Of a stretch of DNA of 64,000 nucleotides, positions 1-8,088 are shown piece after piece (within the stretch, counting starts at the first letter, position 1; every line of letters starts with the position of its first letter). The stretch covers positions 1-64,000 of the forward strand of contig JBHYFN010000003.1 in NCBI GenBank assembly GCA_051859505.1, written 5' to 3'. The translations under genes were made by a program, and so were the position numbers. The notes beneath the pieces were generated by a model. The model did no database searches. It was given only the letters and a program-made list of their open reading frames with translations, and was not told the origin of the DNA. The stretch comes from JAFIEN01 sp051859505. Its GTDB lineage: Bacteria > Pseudomonadota > Alphaproteobacteria > Rhodobacterales > Rhodobacteraceae.

Positions 1-322
1 TGGTCGTCTCATCCGGGATGCGGTCGTCGCCCAACTCGATCCCGGCAAAACGGCGCATCGCCTCGCTGTCATAGAGGGTCTCCTCGGCCATCGGGTCGCT
101 CAGCGCATACCAGTTCTGGAGAAAGTAGACCCTCAGCATCGTCTCCAGCGGCATCGGCGGACGCCCGCCCTTCGGCCCGGCCTTCGGGTAGTGCGGCGCG
201 ATCAGCGCCAGCAGCCGACCCCAGGGCACCACCGCCTCCATCTCCGCCAGAAATTGCTCGCGACGCGTCACCTTCTTCTTCATCGCATCGCGAAGGCCGG
301 GGATGGCAGGCTGTTTAGGCAT
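1..322 (-). pseudogene. IS5-family transposase, N-terminal part, cut by window edge
   Basis: Reading leftward from an ATG at 320-322 (protein MPKQPAIPGLRDAMKKK...) gives about 107 residues with the N-terminal features of IS5-family DDE transposases: a basic start, then GGRPPMPLETMLRVYFLQNW and YALSDPMAEETLYDSEAMRR. The rest, including the DDE catalytic residues, lies outside the window, so I cannot tell whether the gene is intact. The leader between about 323 and 420 should contain the end of the element, but I could not fix the terminal inverted repeat. A second, different IS5-type fragment lies at 7326-7511. Confidence 0.8.
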
Positions 323-706
323 CGGTGGGGCTCCTCCCAAGCGTCGCCGCAGCCTACCAGATCATACCGGAAACCGCAGGTTTTTCAGGCTTTCCTTAAC
401 AAAATCAAGGATAACGATCCAGGAACCGACTCTTGTCCGGGAATCCGAAGATCAGGAGGCACGGCAGTAGAATAATTCGTCAGAGTGCTCTGTAGAGAGC
501 GTGATGCAAAGGCTGCAAGTCAGACCGGCATGCAGGTGGCAAATTCACAGACTGATTCTGACATCCGTCAATAATGGAATTGGCGGAATCAGCCAATGTG
601 GCGTGGACGGACCGGCGAAGCGGACTGCCGGTTGGCTGGAAACGGCGGGCTGGCAGCCAAACGAATCCCTGGCGTCGGGTTTGGCGTCGCAATATGGAGA
701 GAGACC
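323..706. other. non-coding stretch, IS leader and upstream region of the fibre cluster
   Basis: There is no gene here that I can support. The left part should hold the end of the IS5-type element. Nearer the downstream gene there is a short inverted repeat, ATTGGC at 579-584 and GCCAAT at 592-597, and an AT-richer stretch around 560-580 that is the best place for a promoter, though no clean -35/-10 pair stands out. The short open frames on both strands look like noise. Confidence 0.4.
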
Positions 707-1384
707 ATGAAAAAGACCCTTCTTCTTGCTGGCACGGCGCTCGCGCTGAGCCTGTCGACTGCGAATGCGCAAGTCGTTGTTGAGGAGCTTATCGAAACCA
801 TCCTTGGCGACTCGACCGCGCGCTTCGGCGGTATCGCCGAGAACATCGGCGATATCGATGCCAGCATCAACATCTCGTCGTTCGGCCAAAACCCGGGCGA
901 GCAGACCTCGACCGCGAGCACCGATGCAACGGGGAATGCGTCCGAGACCGCTGGCACGCTGGCCGATGTGGCGATGACGGCCGCAACGCTGGTCGCCGGT
1001 GCGATCAACACGTTCGATGCCGATATCACCGAAGGCGCTGCGAGCCTGACCACTTCGGCCGCCTCGAACACCTCGCTGACGAACGCTTCGGCAGACTTCT
1101 CGAAAGCGGTCGGCTCGGGCGTCGGCGTCGTGTCGTTGGCCTTCAACGACGGCACGCTGAATTCGTCGATCAACGTGAACGTGGGCGGTATCGGTATCGG
1201 TGAGGGTGAGGAGGAGTCTGTCATCGGTGGCGGCAACTTCACCTTCGCGGCGGCTGCGCTCGACGGGATCGAGGGTCAGACGGCTGGCCTGAGCACCCTG
1301 GGTGCCGGCGCGATCAACACGAGCAACATCACCGCCAGCTTCATCAGCACCGGCGACAACCTCTGCTCGGATTGTGACGAATAA
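707..1384 (+). CDS. secreted Ala/Ser/Asn/Thr-rich protein, candidate fibre subunit
   Basis: This 225-residue protein starts with a clear Sec signal peptide (MKKTLLLAGTALALSLSTANA, cleaved before QVVVEE) and has a GGAGAG ribosome site just upstream of the ATG. The mature part is low in charge and rich in A, S, N, T and G, with two related segments, LVAGAINTFDADIT near residue 105 and LGAGAINTSNITAS near residue 200, an INVNVGGIGIG stretch, and a CSDC motif at the C-terminus. I do not recognise a named family. It is the first gene of a cluster ending in a CsgG/HfaB-like exporter, so an extracellular fibre or surface-anchor subunit is the likely role by inference. A strong hairpin follows it, as is common after abundantly made major subunits. 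Confidence 0.75.
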   Translation: MKKTLLLAGTALALSLSTANAQVVVEELIETILGDSTARFGGIAENIGDIDASINISSFGQNPGEQTSTASTDATGNASETAGTLADVAMTAATLVAGAINTFDADITEGAASLTTSAASNTSLTNASADFSKAVGSGVGVVSLAFNDGTLNSSINVNVGGIGIGEGEEESVIGGGNFTFAAAALDGIEGQTAGLSTLGAGAINTSNITASFISTGDNLCSDCDE

Positions 1385-1409
1385 GAACCACGTGTTCTGA
1401 AAGGGATCT

Positions 1410-1458
1410 CATGCCCGATCAAGGGCATGAACAGGGCCAGAGGCACATTGCCTCTGGC
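1410..1458 (+). terminator. two adjacent hairpins after the candidate fibre gene
   Basis: The first hairpin is CATGCCC (1410-1416) with GGGCATG (1423-1429), a perfect 7-bp stem with a 6-base loop. The second is GCCAGAGGC (1436-1444) with GCCTCTGGC (1450-1458), a perfect 9-bp stem with a 5-base loop. They begin 25 bases after the stop codon. No U-tract follows, so partial termination or protection of the upstream mRNA is more likely than a complete stop. Confidence 0.6.
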
Positions 1459-1754
1459 TCGATCAATTCACGCGGCGTTCGTGCCAACTTACCGCAATTC
1501 CGGCTCAACTTCCTGTTCCGGCCTTTGCGGCATTTCAATCGTTGAAAGATCGCCGGTGTCATTGCGGAGATTCTCCAGCACAACGGGACTCCGGGGCAAC
1601 ATATGGGATCCGAAGTGCACGAATGTTTGTCCGAACTCTCCAAAGATACATCCGCGATAACCTTTACCGACCCGGGGTGACAAGTTAATGGATACAATAT
1701 CTCGTTGGTCGAAGCCGCAATGTCCGAAATGATGATGAAAGCGTGAGGATGCTC
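1459..1754. other. intergenic stretch before the Pro-rich lipoprotein gene
   Basis: No gene is supported. An AT-rich stretch with TACAAT at 1693-1698 is a possible -10 box for a separate promoter of the 1755-4149 genes, but I see no -35 box at good spacing, so this is weak. Confidence 0.3.
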
Positions 1755-2330
1755 ATGAAGGGATTATATGTAGCGGCGACCCTGACCGGCGCCCTTGTGC
1801 TTGCCGGTTGCGAAATGCCGGTGGAAACGACCGAGGATCGTTGTCTGATCTTTCAGCAAGAGCCGGGCAAATTGAATGACGGCCTGATCGAGCCTCCGAT
1901 CTATGGGGATTGTGTCGAAGGCTTCATGCCGGCGTCGATCGAACCTGCCGCGCCGCCGCGCGAGCGGTCCGACCGAAACCGCCCGCCCCGCAGGGATGAC
2001 GACCAGCCCCGCCCCCCCGAACGGCCCACGGAGCCGCCTTCGCGGCCCAACCCCCATCCGAACCCCGCGCCGCGTCCGCCTGCTGCGGTGCTGCAAGGGG
2101 GTGCGGCAGTTGCGACGCCGACCGGCGCATCGGCCGCAGCCGTGCTGGTTCGCAGGAACGGCACGGTCGAGCAATCCGTCGCCTTCGCAGGTCCGGGTGG
2201 CGCGAGCGCTGCGGCCATGGTGGACAGCACGGCAAGTTCGACCAATGACAGGCCGGTTGCTCCGACGCCGCCGACGCCTCCCACGGCGCCCACGGCCCCG
2301 ACGGCTCCGACGGCTCCGACGGCGCCCTGA
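1755..2330 (+). CDS. lipoprotein with Pro-rich and PTA-repeat C-terminus
   Basis: The product is 191 residues. The N-terminus, MKGLYVAATLTGALVLAGC, is a lipoprotein signal with LAGC lipobox. The ATG at 1755 follows a GAGGA ribosome site; in-frame GTG (1743) and ATG (1749) are alternative starts. The mature protein has a short Cys-containing region (residues 20-55), a long Pro/Arg-rich linker (60-110), an Ala-rich segment, and a tail of repeated PTA units (about 178-191) encoded by a near-perfect short DNA repeat. I do not recognise a family. Its position between the candidate fibre gene and the HfaA/HfaB-like pair suggests an envelope component of the same surface structure. The linker could span periplasm or peptidoglycan; that is inference. 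Confidence 0.7.
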   Translation: MKGLYVAATLTGALVLAGCEMPVETTEDRCLIFQQEPGKLNDGLIEPPIYGDCVEGFMPASIEPAAPPRERSDRNRPPRRDDDQPRPPERPTEPPSRPNPHPNPAPRPPAAVLQGGAAVATPTGASAAAVLVRRNGTVEQSVAFAGPGGASAAAMVDSTASSTNDRPVAPTPPTPPTAPTAPTAPTAPTAP

Positions 2331-2405
2331 GATCAAGGATCCGCGCCGGGAATTGGCCCGGCGCGGATGGCGCGGTTTCTGCGCCCGGGACAAGAGGTTC
2401 GACAA

Positions 2406-2966
2406 GTGAGAGTCAGATTCTCCATAGCCGTGTTGATCGCCACGGCCGCAGCGACCGCGCCAGTCTGGGCGCAGGGCACCTCGGGCCCCGGCACCAACTG
2501 GAATTCATCCTACGGCTGGCCGTCGGCCAATGACCGGGCCGTTCGATTGCAGTTCATGGAAGCGCAACGCAGGCTGGAAAACGGCCTGGTCAATGGCGGC
2601 GCGAACGGAAATGGCAGCGCAAACGGCCAGTCGATAACCTACAACACAACGAATATCTACGACCACAGCGTGGGCGAGATGATGCTCTCTGCGGCCGAGG
2701 GAGCGCATATCACGATCGAGAATCGGACCGGACCGGACTCCGGTACCAACACCAGCACGGTCGGCTCGATCAACACCACGACCAGCACGATCAGCATGGA
2801 TGGAAACGACAATGCTGTGGACTTCAACTCGGTCGCGCAGAACACCGGTTGTCTCGACGGGTCCATCAACATGGCGATGAACCAGATATTCAGCAGCCTC
2901 GACATATCGGCAAGCGCGACACCATCGGGGGCGGGATCCTCGACAGCAGGTGGGTGTAATGGATGA
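2406..2966 (+). CDS. secreted Asn/Ser/Thr-rich protein, HfaA/curlin-like position
   Basis: The product is 186 residues from a GTG start, preceded by AAGAGG at good spacing. The signal peptide ends around APVWAQ. The mature part contains NWNSSYGWPSANDRAVRL, then a G/N-rich stretch (NGGANGNGSANGQS) and repeated polar segments such as TNTSTVGSINTTTSTISMDG, with two cysteines late in the chain. Its stop overlaps the start of the HfaB/CsgG-like gene, matching the hfaA-hfaB order of Caulobacter holdfast anchors. In that system HfaA is a small secreted amyloid-like anchor protein exported with HfaB. The assignment rests on gene position and composition; similarity in detail was not tested. Confidence 0.65.
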   Translation: MRVRFSIAVLIATAAATAPVWAQGTSGPGTNWNSSYGWPSANDRAVRLQFMEAQRRLENGLVNGGANGNGSANGQSITYNTTNIYDHSVGEMMLSAAEGAHITIENRTGPDSGTNTSTVGSINTTTSTISMDGNDNAVDFNSVAQNTGCLDGSINMAMNQIFSSLDISASATPSGAGSSTAGGCNG

Positions 2967-4149
2967 CCGACGCGGGCCCCTTGGTCTTGCGTTTGCTCTG
3001 ATCGCCGCCGCCCTTGCCGGCTGCGCCCCAACGCAAGGCGATGTGTCCCTCGTCGAAGGGCCGGCGATCGTGGATGTGGTCACGCCCTTCGAAGAGCCGC
3101 TGACCTGTCTGAAGGGGCGGGTGGACCAGAGGCTTGCCTTCGCGGTGGGCGGGATCCCGGATCTTACCGGACGCGAGCAATCGGGGCCCGACGGGGCGGG
3201 ACGCTTTGTCACGCAAGGCGCCGGGGACATGGTCCAGTCTGCCTTGTTCAAGACGGGCGTGACCCTGATCAACCGGCGCGACATGGGCGCCGCCGTGCTC
3301 GAGGCGCAATGGGGGATACGGGATCTCGCGACGCAACGCCCGGTGCATCTGGTTGTGACGGGGTCGATCAACAGTCTCGACTTCATTCCGGGCGGCGGGG
3401 CCTGGGTCAACGTGGCCGGCGTGGGTCCGCGCTATCGACAGAACCGCATCCTTGTCGGGCTGGACCTGTCACTGACGAATGTGGCGACAGGGCAGATCGT
3501 TTCGAACATTTCCCTGCTGAAGCAGGTTCACGTCGAGGAATGGGGCATGATGGCAGCCCAGTTCGCGGGGGCGAATGTCGTTGATGTGGATCTTGGTGGG
3601 GGGCGGCGAGAGGCGCTGCATTTCGCATTGCGACAGATGCTGCAACTGGGGACGTTCGAGCTCTTGACTCAATTGTTGCCTGCCGAGGAATACGAAGAGT
3701 GCGCCGAATTGCTGGACGAGAAATTCGGAACCATTCTGGGCGGTCAAACCGCGGCCAATCAGCTCCGCGAGCTTCAGGCGGAGCGCGAAGCCGCGGCCAC
3801 CGAAGGGGAGGCGGCAGGTCCCGAGGGTGACGCGCCTGAGCCCCCGTCCGGGAGCGACAGCTCGGGGAGCGACGGCTCGGGGACGGACAGCACGGGGAGC
3901 GACAGCTCGCGGACCGACGGGCCCGGGGACGAAAGGGGCGCGGTCGAAATGGGCGGGGACGGGTCTGCGACGGTGCAGGACCCCGGACTATCGGGCGCCC
4001 AGCAGCCCCCGTCCGGAACGACGCCCCAGGCGGCTGACGCCAGCACCCCTCCGGTTGCAACGGCCGAGCGCGCTGAGGATATGTCGGGGTCTGATGCCAG
4101 GGACGCCAGTGTTCCGACCCTCCCCACGAGCGCAGAGGAGCCGTTGTAG
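2959..4149 (+). CDS. hfaB: CsgG/HfaB-like outer-membrane secretion lipoprotein
   Basis: The product is 396 residues. The chosen ATG (2959) overlaps the preceding stop; a GTG at 2950 is the alternative. A lipobox (LAGC) ends the signal at residue 24. Residues about 30-260 have the CsgG-type core: an F-V-VGGIPDLTG region, SALFKTGVTLINRRD, a GSINSLDF-type strand, RYRQNRILVGLDLSLTNVATGQIV, and QVHVEEWGMMAAQF. This family forms the outer-membrane channel for curli subunits (CsgG) or holdfast anchor proteins (HfaB). A long Ser/Asp/Gly/Glu-rich tail (about residues 275-396, with GSDSSGSDGSGTDSTGSDSS) is extra and looks disordered. Together with the upstream secreted proteins it forms a fibre export unit. 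No csgE/csgF-like gene is visible. Confidence 0.8.
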   Translation: MDDRRGPLGLAFALIAAALAGCAPTQGDVSLVEGPAIVDVVTPFEEPLTCLKGRVDQRLAFAVGGIPDLTGREQSGPDGAGRFVTQGAGDMVQSALFKTGVTLINRRDMGAAVLEAQWGIRDLATQRPVHLVVTGSINSLDFIPGGGAWVNVAGVGPRYRQNRILVGLDLSLTNVATGQIVSNISLLKQVHVEEWGMMAAQFAGANVVDVDLGGGRREALHFALRQMLQLGTFELLTQLLPAEEYEECAELLDEKFGTILGGQTAANQLRELQAEREAAATEGEAAGPEGDAPEPPSGSDSSGSDGSGTDSTGSDSSRTDGPGDERGAVEMGGDGSATVQDPGLSGAQQPPSGTTPQAADASTPPVATAERAEDMSGSDARDASVPTLPTSAEEPL

Positions 4150-4166
4150 GCGCAAGACTTCGGTAA

Positions 4167-4330
4167 CGGCGACATATCCGCAAGATCCTGCCCAACCCCG
4201 TCTACATCGGCCTGATCCGGCGCAAGGATTGCATCGGGCCGATCCAGCGTCTCGCGATTGTGTCCCGCGATCTCTGGGACCGGGTCGAGGCGACTTTGCA
4301 AGCTGCCTCTGCCCCCGCGCTCCGCACGGC
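4167..4330 (+). pseudogene. large serine recombinase remnant
   Basis: One reading frame between a stop at 4164 and about 4330 encodes RRHIRKILPNPVYIGLIRRK and then PIQRLAIVSRDLWDRVEATLQ. This is the recognisable 'recombinase' domain pattern of large serine recombinases (ILxNPxYxGxI ... PxxxIVSxxLWxRVxxxL). The catalytic N-terminal domain and the rest are missing, so it is a dead fragment. It lies directly between the fibre cluster and the RTX gene and marks past integration or excision. Confidence 0.7.
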
Positions 4331-4686
4331 TTGCCGGCGATCCTTGGGCGAAGGACGACAGCGGACGACAGCGCCGGGAACGAATCAGGCGCAAGCATGG
4401 CATTTTGACGGCGTCGCTCTGGCGGAGACATGTCTACAATCCGACGGACTCATGCCCCTTGTTTCCAGAGGGGTAACGGCCGGCCCCCGGCTCGCCTCCC
4501 AATCACCCGGGAAAACCATTTCGGATCAGGGTGTTGCCGCGCCGTTGACCGGTCCGAGGTCGGCTCTGGCTTGATCGGACAGGCAATCACTGGAAGCCTG
4601 CTGCCGCATCGCGCGCCCGGCACAAGGTCGGATTGTGGGCGACCCGCAGCGATCCGTTACCGGACCCACGACCAGAGGTGCCCCGC
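4331..4686. other. intergenic stretch upstream of the RTX gene
   Basis: No gene is supported. It holds a 10-bp tandem duplication, GGACGACAGC at 4353-4362 and 4363-4372. The open frame through the recombinase remnant continues here without recognisable similarity, so the remnant cannot be extended. Confidence 0.4.
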
Positions 4687-7329
4687 ATGTCCTTTCCTGT
4701 CTACCGCGACCCCGATGCCGAACGCCTTCTCGGCAGGTTCGAGACGCTGGACGCGGCCCTTGCGGCCCTGTCGCGCAACCACACGCTTGTCCTGCCCGAG
4801 GACTGGCTGCCCGAGGCTCCGATCGCCATCAACACGGATGCCGTCACGGTCCGGGTCCAGACCGAGGGGACGGTCCTGCAGACCGGGCCGGCGGTCAAGG
4901 TGATGTTCCTCGACGGGGCTGCGCGCGCGACCGTGCACACCGACGATGCCGGGGCGCGGGTTCATGGCAGCGACGCCGGACTGGCCCTGTTCGGAGGCGC
5001 GGGCCGGGACATCGTCTTTGGCGGTGCGGGGCGTGACAGCCTGTTCGGAGGCGAGGGGAACGACGTGCTGGACGGCGGCGACGGGGATGACCTGCTGGTC
5101 GCGGGAAATGGCAATGACCGGCTGATCGGCGGGGCGGGCGACGATATCCTGATCGGCGGGGCCGGGCGCAACAGCCTTTACGGTGGCGACGGGGCCGACA
5201 GCTTCGTCATCGGCAGCGGGGCGGACGGGTTCAACATCCTGTTCGACTTCACCCCGGACGAGGGCGACCGGCTGATCCTGACCGGGGCCGAGGCTCCGGC
5301 AAGCTGGGACGATCTGCTGGCCAACGGGTCTATCCAGCAAAGCGGGGCGCATACGGTCATCCGCTATGGCAGCCAGACCGTGCAGATCCTGAACACCGAC
5401 ATGTCGCTTGTCGACGAAAACACTGTCCTGTTCGAAATGCCCCCGACGGCCGTGCCCGTCTTCGACGACAGCGCGGCCTTTCTGGCCAGCGGCCTCGATG
5501 GCAGCCTTGATACGGTCTTCATCGGCCCCACCCAGTACAAGCGCCGCGACAGCGAACCCCCGCACCAGGATTTCAGGTTTCAGGACAGCGAAGGCAACTG
5601 GTGGTCCCCCGATTACGTCATCGTGGTCGCCGCCGGCCAGTCGAACATGCTGGGCGCCGGCGGTGGCGGAGACCTGACGCTCAGCGGCAATGTGGTCGCC
5701 TGGGACTGGGTGGGCGGGACGCTGGTGCCGGCCGATTACGACGCACCGCCCGCCGGGGGCGAAGGGGTGCGCACGGGCACGGCCACGCGCAACAACCTCT
5801 ATTTCCCCTTCGCCGAGAGCATCTCGGCCGAACTGGGCCAGCCGGTGCTGGTGGTGGCCCGCCCGGTCAGCGGATCCTCGATCGACAGCTGGCTTGCGTC
5901 GGAAGGCGGGTCGAACTGGGCCAATCTCGAGGCCGACATCCGCGACGCGCTGGCCGCCACGGGGCAAGAGAGCGTCGATGCTTTCCTCTGGCATCAGGGC
6001 GAGGCGGATTTCAACCTGACGACCGAGGCCTATCGGGCCAGGTTCGAAGAGCTGGTCGCCCAGGTCAGGACCGCCGACTGGGGCGGGGCAGACGTACCGC
6101 TTCTGGCGGGCGAGTTGTCGCGGGGCGGGCTGAACCACCACCAGAACACCGCGCTGCAGGCCATCGAGACCGACAACGACGACCCCTATCTGACTTTCGT
6201 GAGTTCTACCGGGCTGGCCACTTTCGACGCGACACAGGTCCATTTCACCGGCGAGGCGCTGGTGGAATTCGGGCAGCGCTATTTCGAGGCCTATCTGCAA
6301 GTGACCGGTGCCGCCCCTGCCCCGCCGCCCAACACCGCGCCGGTGCCCGTTCTGTCGGCGGTGCCCGAACAGGGGATCGTGCTCTACGAAGGCGAGGTGC
6401 TGACCCTCGACCTGTCGGCATGGTTCGAGGATGCCGAGGGCGACGCGCTCTGGGTCTATGGCCATGCCGATGACCGCTCGCTCAGGATCGTGACCAGCGA
6501 GGGCAGCCTGCTGACGCTGCATCCGGCCTATGACCAGGCCGGGGACTACATGCTGCGGGTCTTTGCCAGCGACTATCACCTCGACAGCGCAGCGATCTTC
6601 GTCCCGCTGGTCATCCTCGACCGGGATCCGGGGCTGATCGCCTATCGCACCGGCGATTTCCAGACCGAGTTGCGCGGCTATCAGGATGTCACGACGGCGA
6701 TGGGCCATCTGCGCGCCAACAATGCGATCGACATCCTGACGCAAGAGGCCCTCGACCCGGAGGGCCCCACGCTGATCGGCCTTGACGCGATCACCTTGCG
6801 TGGCGGGGCCGGGCTTTCGGGCAGCTTCCGGCTGGGCGAAGGGGTGACACGCAGCACGTTGGCCGGCCAGGCGGATTTCGAGGTGATCGGCAATGCGCTC
6901 AACAACCAGATCCACGGCAATGACGGGGATAACGTGCTGCGCGGCGGGGCGGGCAACGACCTTCTGTGGGGCGGTGCGGGAGACGACCGGCTTTATGGCG
7001 GCGATGGTGACGACAGGCTCTACGGGGGCGACGGCGACGACGTGCTGGTCGCGGGTCCGGGGCTGGACCATGTCTGGGGCGGGGCGGGGGCCGACACCTT
7101 CGTCTTCGCAAGCGGCGACGGCACGCTGCATCTGCGCGATTTCACCGCCGGCGAGGATCTGATCGACCTCTCGGGGCTAAGCGGTGTGGCGGATTTCGAT
7201 GCGCTGATGGATCAGGCCCGCGTGGTTCAATCCGGCACGCGCACGCTGATCGACCTGTCCGGCGACCGGCTTCTGATCCATGATTTCGAGGTTGCAGGCC
7301 TTCAGGCCGACATGTTTCTTTTCGGCTGA
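4687..7329 (+). CDS. RTX protein with SGNH/sialate-O-acetylesterase-like domain
   Basis: An 880-residue secreted protein whose ATG follows AGAGGTG. There is no Sec signal; RTX proteins leave by type I secretion using a C-terminal signal. Residues about 102-173 are a first block of Ca-binding nonapeptides (GGAGRDIVF, GGEGNDVLD, GGAGDDILI). Residues about 309-535 form an SGNH/SASA-type esterase domain: GQSNM at 317-321 with the nucleophilic Ser, WHQGEAD at 435-441, and DATQVHF at 514-520 carrying the probable Asp/His pair. A cadherin-like all-beta region follows (about 550-645), then a second RTX block (about 734-803) and a C-terminal part ending MFLFG. The substrate is probably an O-acyl group on a polysaccharide. 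No type I secretion genes are in the window. Recombination remnants flank it on both sides. Confidence 0.9.
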   Translation: MSFPVYRDPDAERLLGRFETLDAALAALSRNHTLVLPEDWLPEAPIAINTDAVTVRVQTEGTVLQTGPAVKVMFLDGAARATVHTDDAGARVHGSDAGLALFGGAGRDIVFGGAGRDSLFGGEGNDVLDGGDGDDLLVAGNGNDRLIGGAGDDILIGGAGRNSLYGGDGADSFVIGSGADGFNILFDFTPDEGDRLILTGAEAPASWDDLLANGSIQQSGAHTVIRYGSQTVQILNTDMSLVDENTVLFEMPPTAVPVFDDSAAFLASGLDGSLDTVFIGPTQYKRRDSEPPHQDFRFQDSEGNWWSPDYVIVVAAGQSNMLGAGGGGDLTLSGNVVAWDWVGGTLVPADYDAPPAGGEGVRTGTATRNNLYFPFAESISAELGQPVLVVARPVSGSSIDSWLASEGGSNWANLEADIRDALAATGQESVDAFLWHQGEADFNLTTEAYRARFEELVAQVRTADWGGADVPLLAGELSRGGLNHHQNTALQAIETDNDDPYLTFVSSTGLATFDATQVHFTGEALVEFGQRYFEAYLQVTGAAPAPPPNTAPVPVLSAVPEQGIVLYEGEVLTLDLSAWFEDAEGDALWVYGHADDRSLRIVTSEGSLLTLHPAYDQAGDYMLRVFASDYHLDSAAIFVPLVILDRDPGLIAYRTGDFQTELRGYQDVTTAMGHLRANNAIDILTQEALDPEGPTLIGLDAITLRGGAGLSGSFRLGEGVTRSTLAGQADFEVIGNALNNQIHGNDGDNVLRGGAGNDLLWGGAGDDRLYGGDGDDRLYGGDGDDVLVAGPGLDHVWGGAGADTFVFASGDGTLHLRDFTAGEDLIDLSGLSGVADFDALMDQARVVQSGTRTLIDLSGDRLLIHDFEVAGLQADMFLFG

Positions 7330-7511
7330 TGCGGCCGCTTTGCGCGGTGCATCCTGGTCTCCGCTCGGTTTCGACGGTGATGCCCGCTCCATTGTCGCCA
7401 GATGGTCCGGCCGAGGCGTCTTGTTGTCCGAAGGATCTGGTTGCGGGCGATGGGCGCGGCGGTGTCGGGTTTCCAGGGTTTGGCGTTCTTGCGGGGCCGG
7501 AAGGATCGCAG
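7326..7511 (-). pseudogene. IS5-type transposase C-terminal fragment
   Basis: Leftward reading gives RPRKNAKPWKPDTAA, then LGRTIWRQWSGHHRRNRAET and RMHRAK. This is the conserved C-terminal block of IS5-group DDE transposases (typically PPRKNAKPWK ... ARN ... LGR.IWR.WSGYHRRSRAETKMHC.K), including the final catalytic Glu in RAET. The reading is not joined to a transposase N-terminus and upstream parts are in other frames or gone, so it is degenerate. It ends at, and slightly overlaps, the 3' end of the RTX gene. Confidence 0.75.
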
Positions 7512-7750
7512 CCGCCGCGCGGTCGAGGCCGAGAAGGCTCGGCAGGCTTTCGACGAACCCTGTCGCTGACGGAGGGCGATGAGTCCCTCACATGAGTCAG
7601 GCATCAAAGCCACCGGGCCAACGGCACCAGGTGGCTGCGGGCCTTGTTCCCTGCGCAAAACCCGATCAGGGTATCCCGGTCCGGTCAAAGGCGTGGCTTG
7701 ATTGCCCGGCCGGGCCCGTCCCGATCCACCCCGCCGCGAATGGAGCGCCA
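7512..7750. other. intergenic stretch, probably further decayed transposase DNA
   Basis: No intact gene is supported. The part next to 7511 is likely more of the broken IS5-type element, but no frame gives convincing similarity. The right end is the leader of the SH3-domain lipoprotein. Confidence 0.35.
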
Positions 7751-8056
7751 ATGACCACCTTCACCACCCGCGCCCTGAGCCTTGTCCTGCTGGCGGCCCT
7801 GGCCGGTTGCGCGACCGGAGACCCCGGGCCGCGCCCCGGAACCGAGACGGTCGGAAACCTGCGCGGCGAAGAGTTCCTGCGCCTGCGGGCCGGGCCGGGT
7901 CTGGGCTATGCCGTCGTGCTTGGCCTGCCCGAAGGCACATCGGTGAGGCGCAGGACCTGCGTCACCGAAGCGGGGCAGCTGTGGTGCCGGATCGCGCTTG
8001 CGGATTGGCCGACCGTCACCGGCTATGTCTCGGCCGACTATCTGACCCCGCCCTGA
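7751..8056 (+). CDS. small lipoprotein with bacterial SH3 domain
   Basis: This 101-residue protein has a lipoprotein signal, MTTFTTRALSLVLLAALAGC. Residues about 35-100 form an SH3b domain: LRGEEFLRLRAGPGLGYAVV, a GLPEGTSV turn, GQLWCRI and a final GYVSADYL strand. SH3b domains in periplasmic lipoproteins commonly bind peptidoglycan or partner proteins. The N-terminal Met is the one in front of the signal; a longer frame upstream lacks a signal and was not used. It is convergent with the kinase gene, with 32 bases between stops. Confidence 0.8.
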   Translation: MTTFTTRALSLVLLAALAGCATGDPGPRPGTETVGNLRGEEFLRLRAGPGLGYAVVLGLPEGTSVRRRTCVTEAGQLWCRIALADWPTVTGYVSADYLTPP

Positions 8057-8088
8057 TCCAAAAGCCGCGTGACGGCAGGGCAGCCCCG

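Noticed and set aside
1427..1660. 77-codon frame between the fibre and lipoprotein genes
   Set aside because: It starts inside a hairpin, lacks a ribosome site and has no signal or domain.
2240..2330. Short repeats that might suggest a CRISPR-like array
   Set aside because: They encode a PTA-repeat protein tail in frame, with no spacers and units under 15 bp.
4657..7131. 824-codon open frame antisense to the RTX gene
   Set aside because: It mirrors the codon structure of the RTX repeats, has no domain I can recognise and no ribosome site; a GC-rich shadow.
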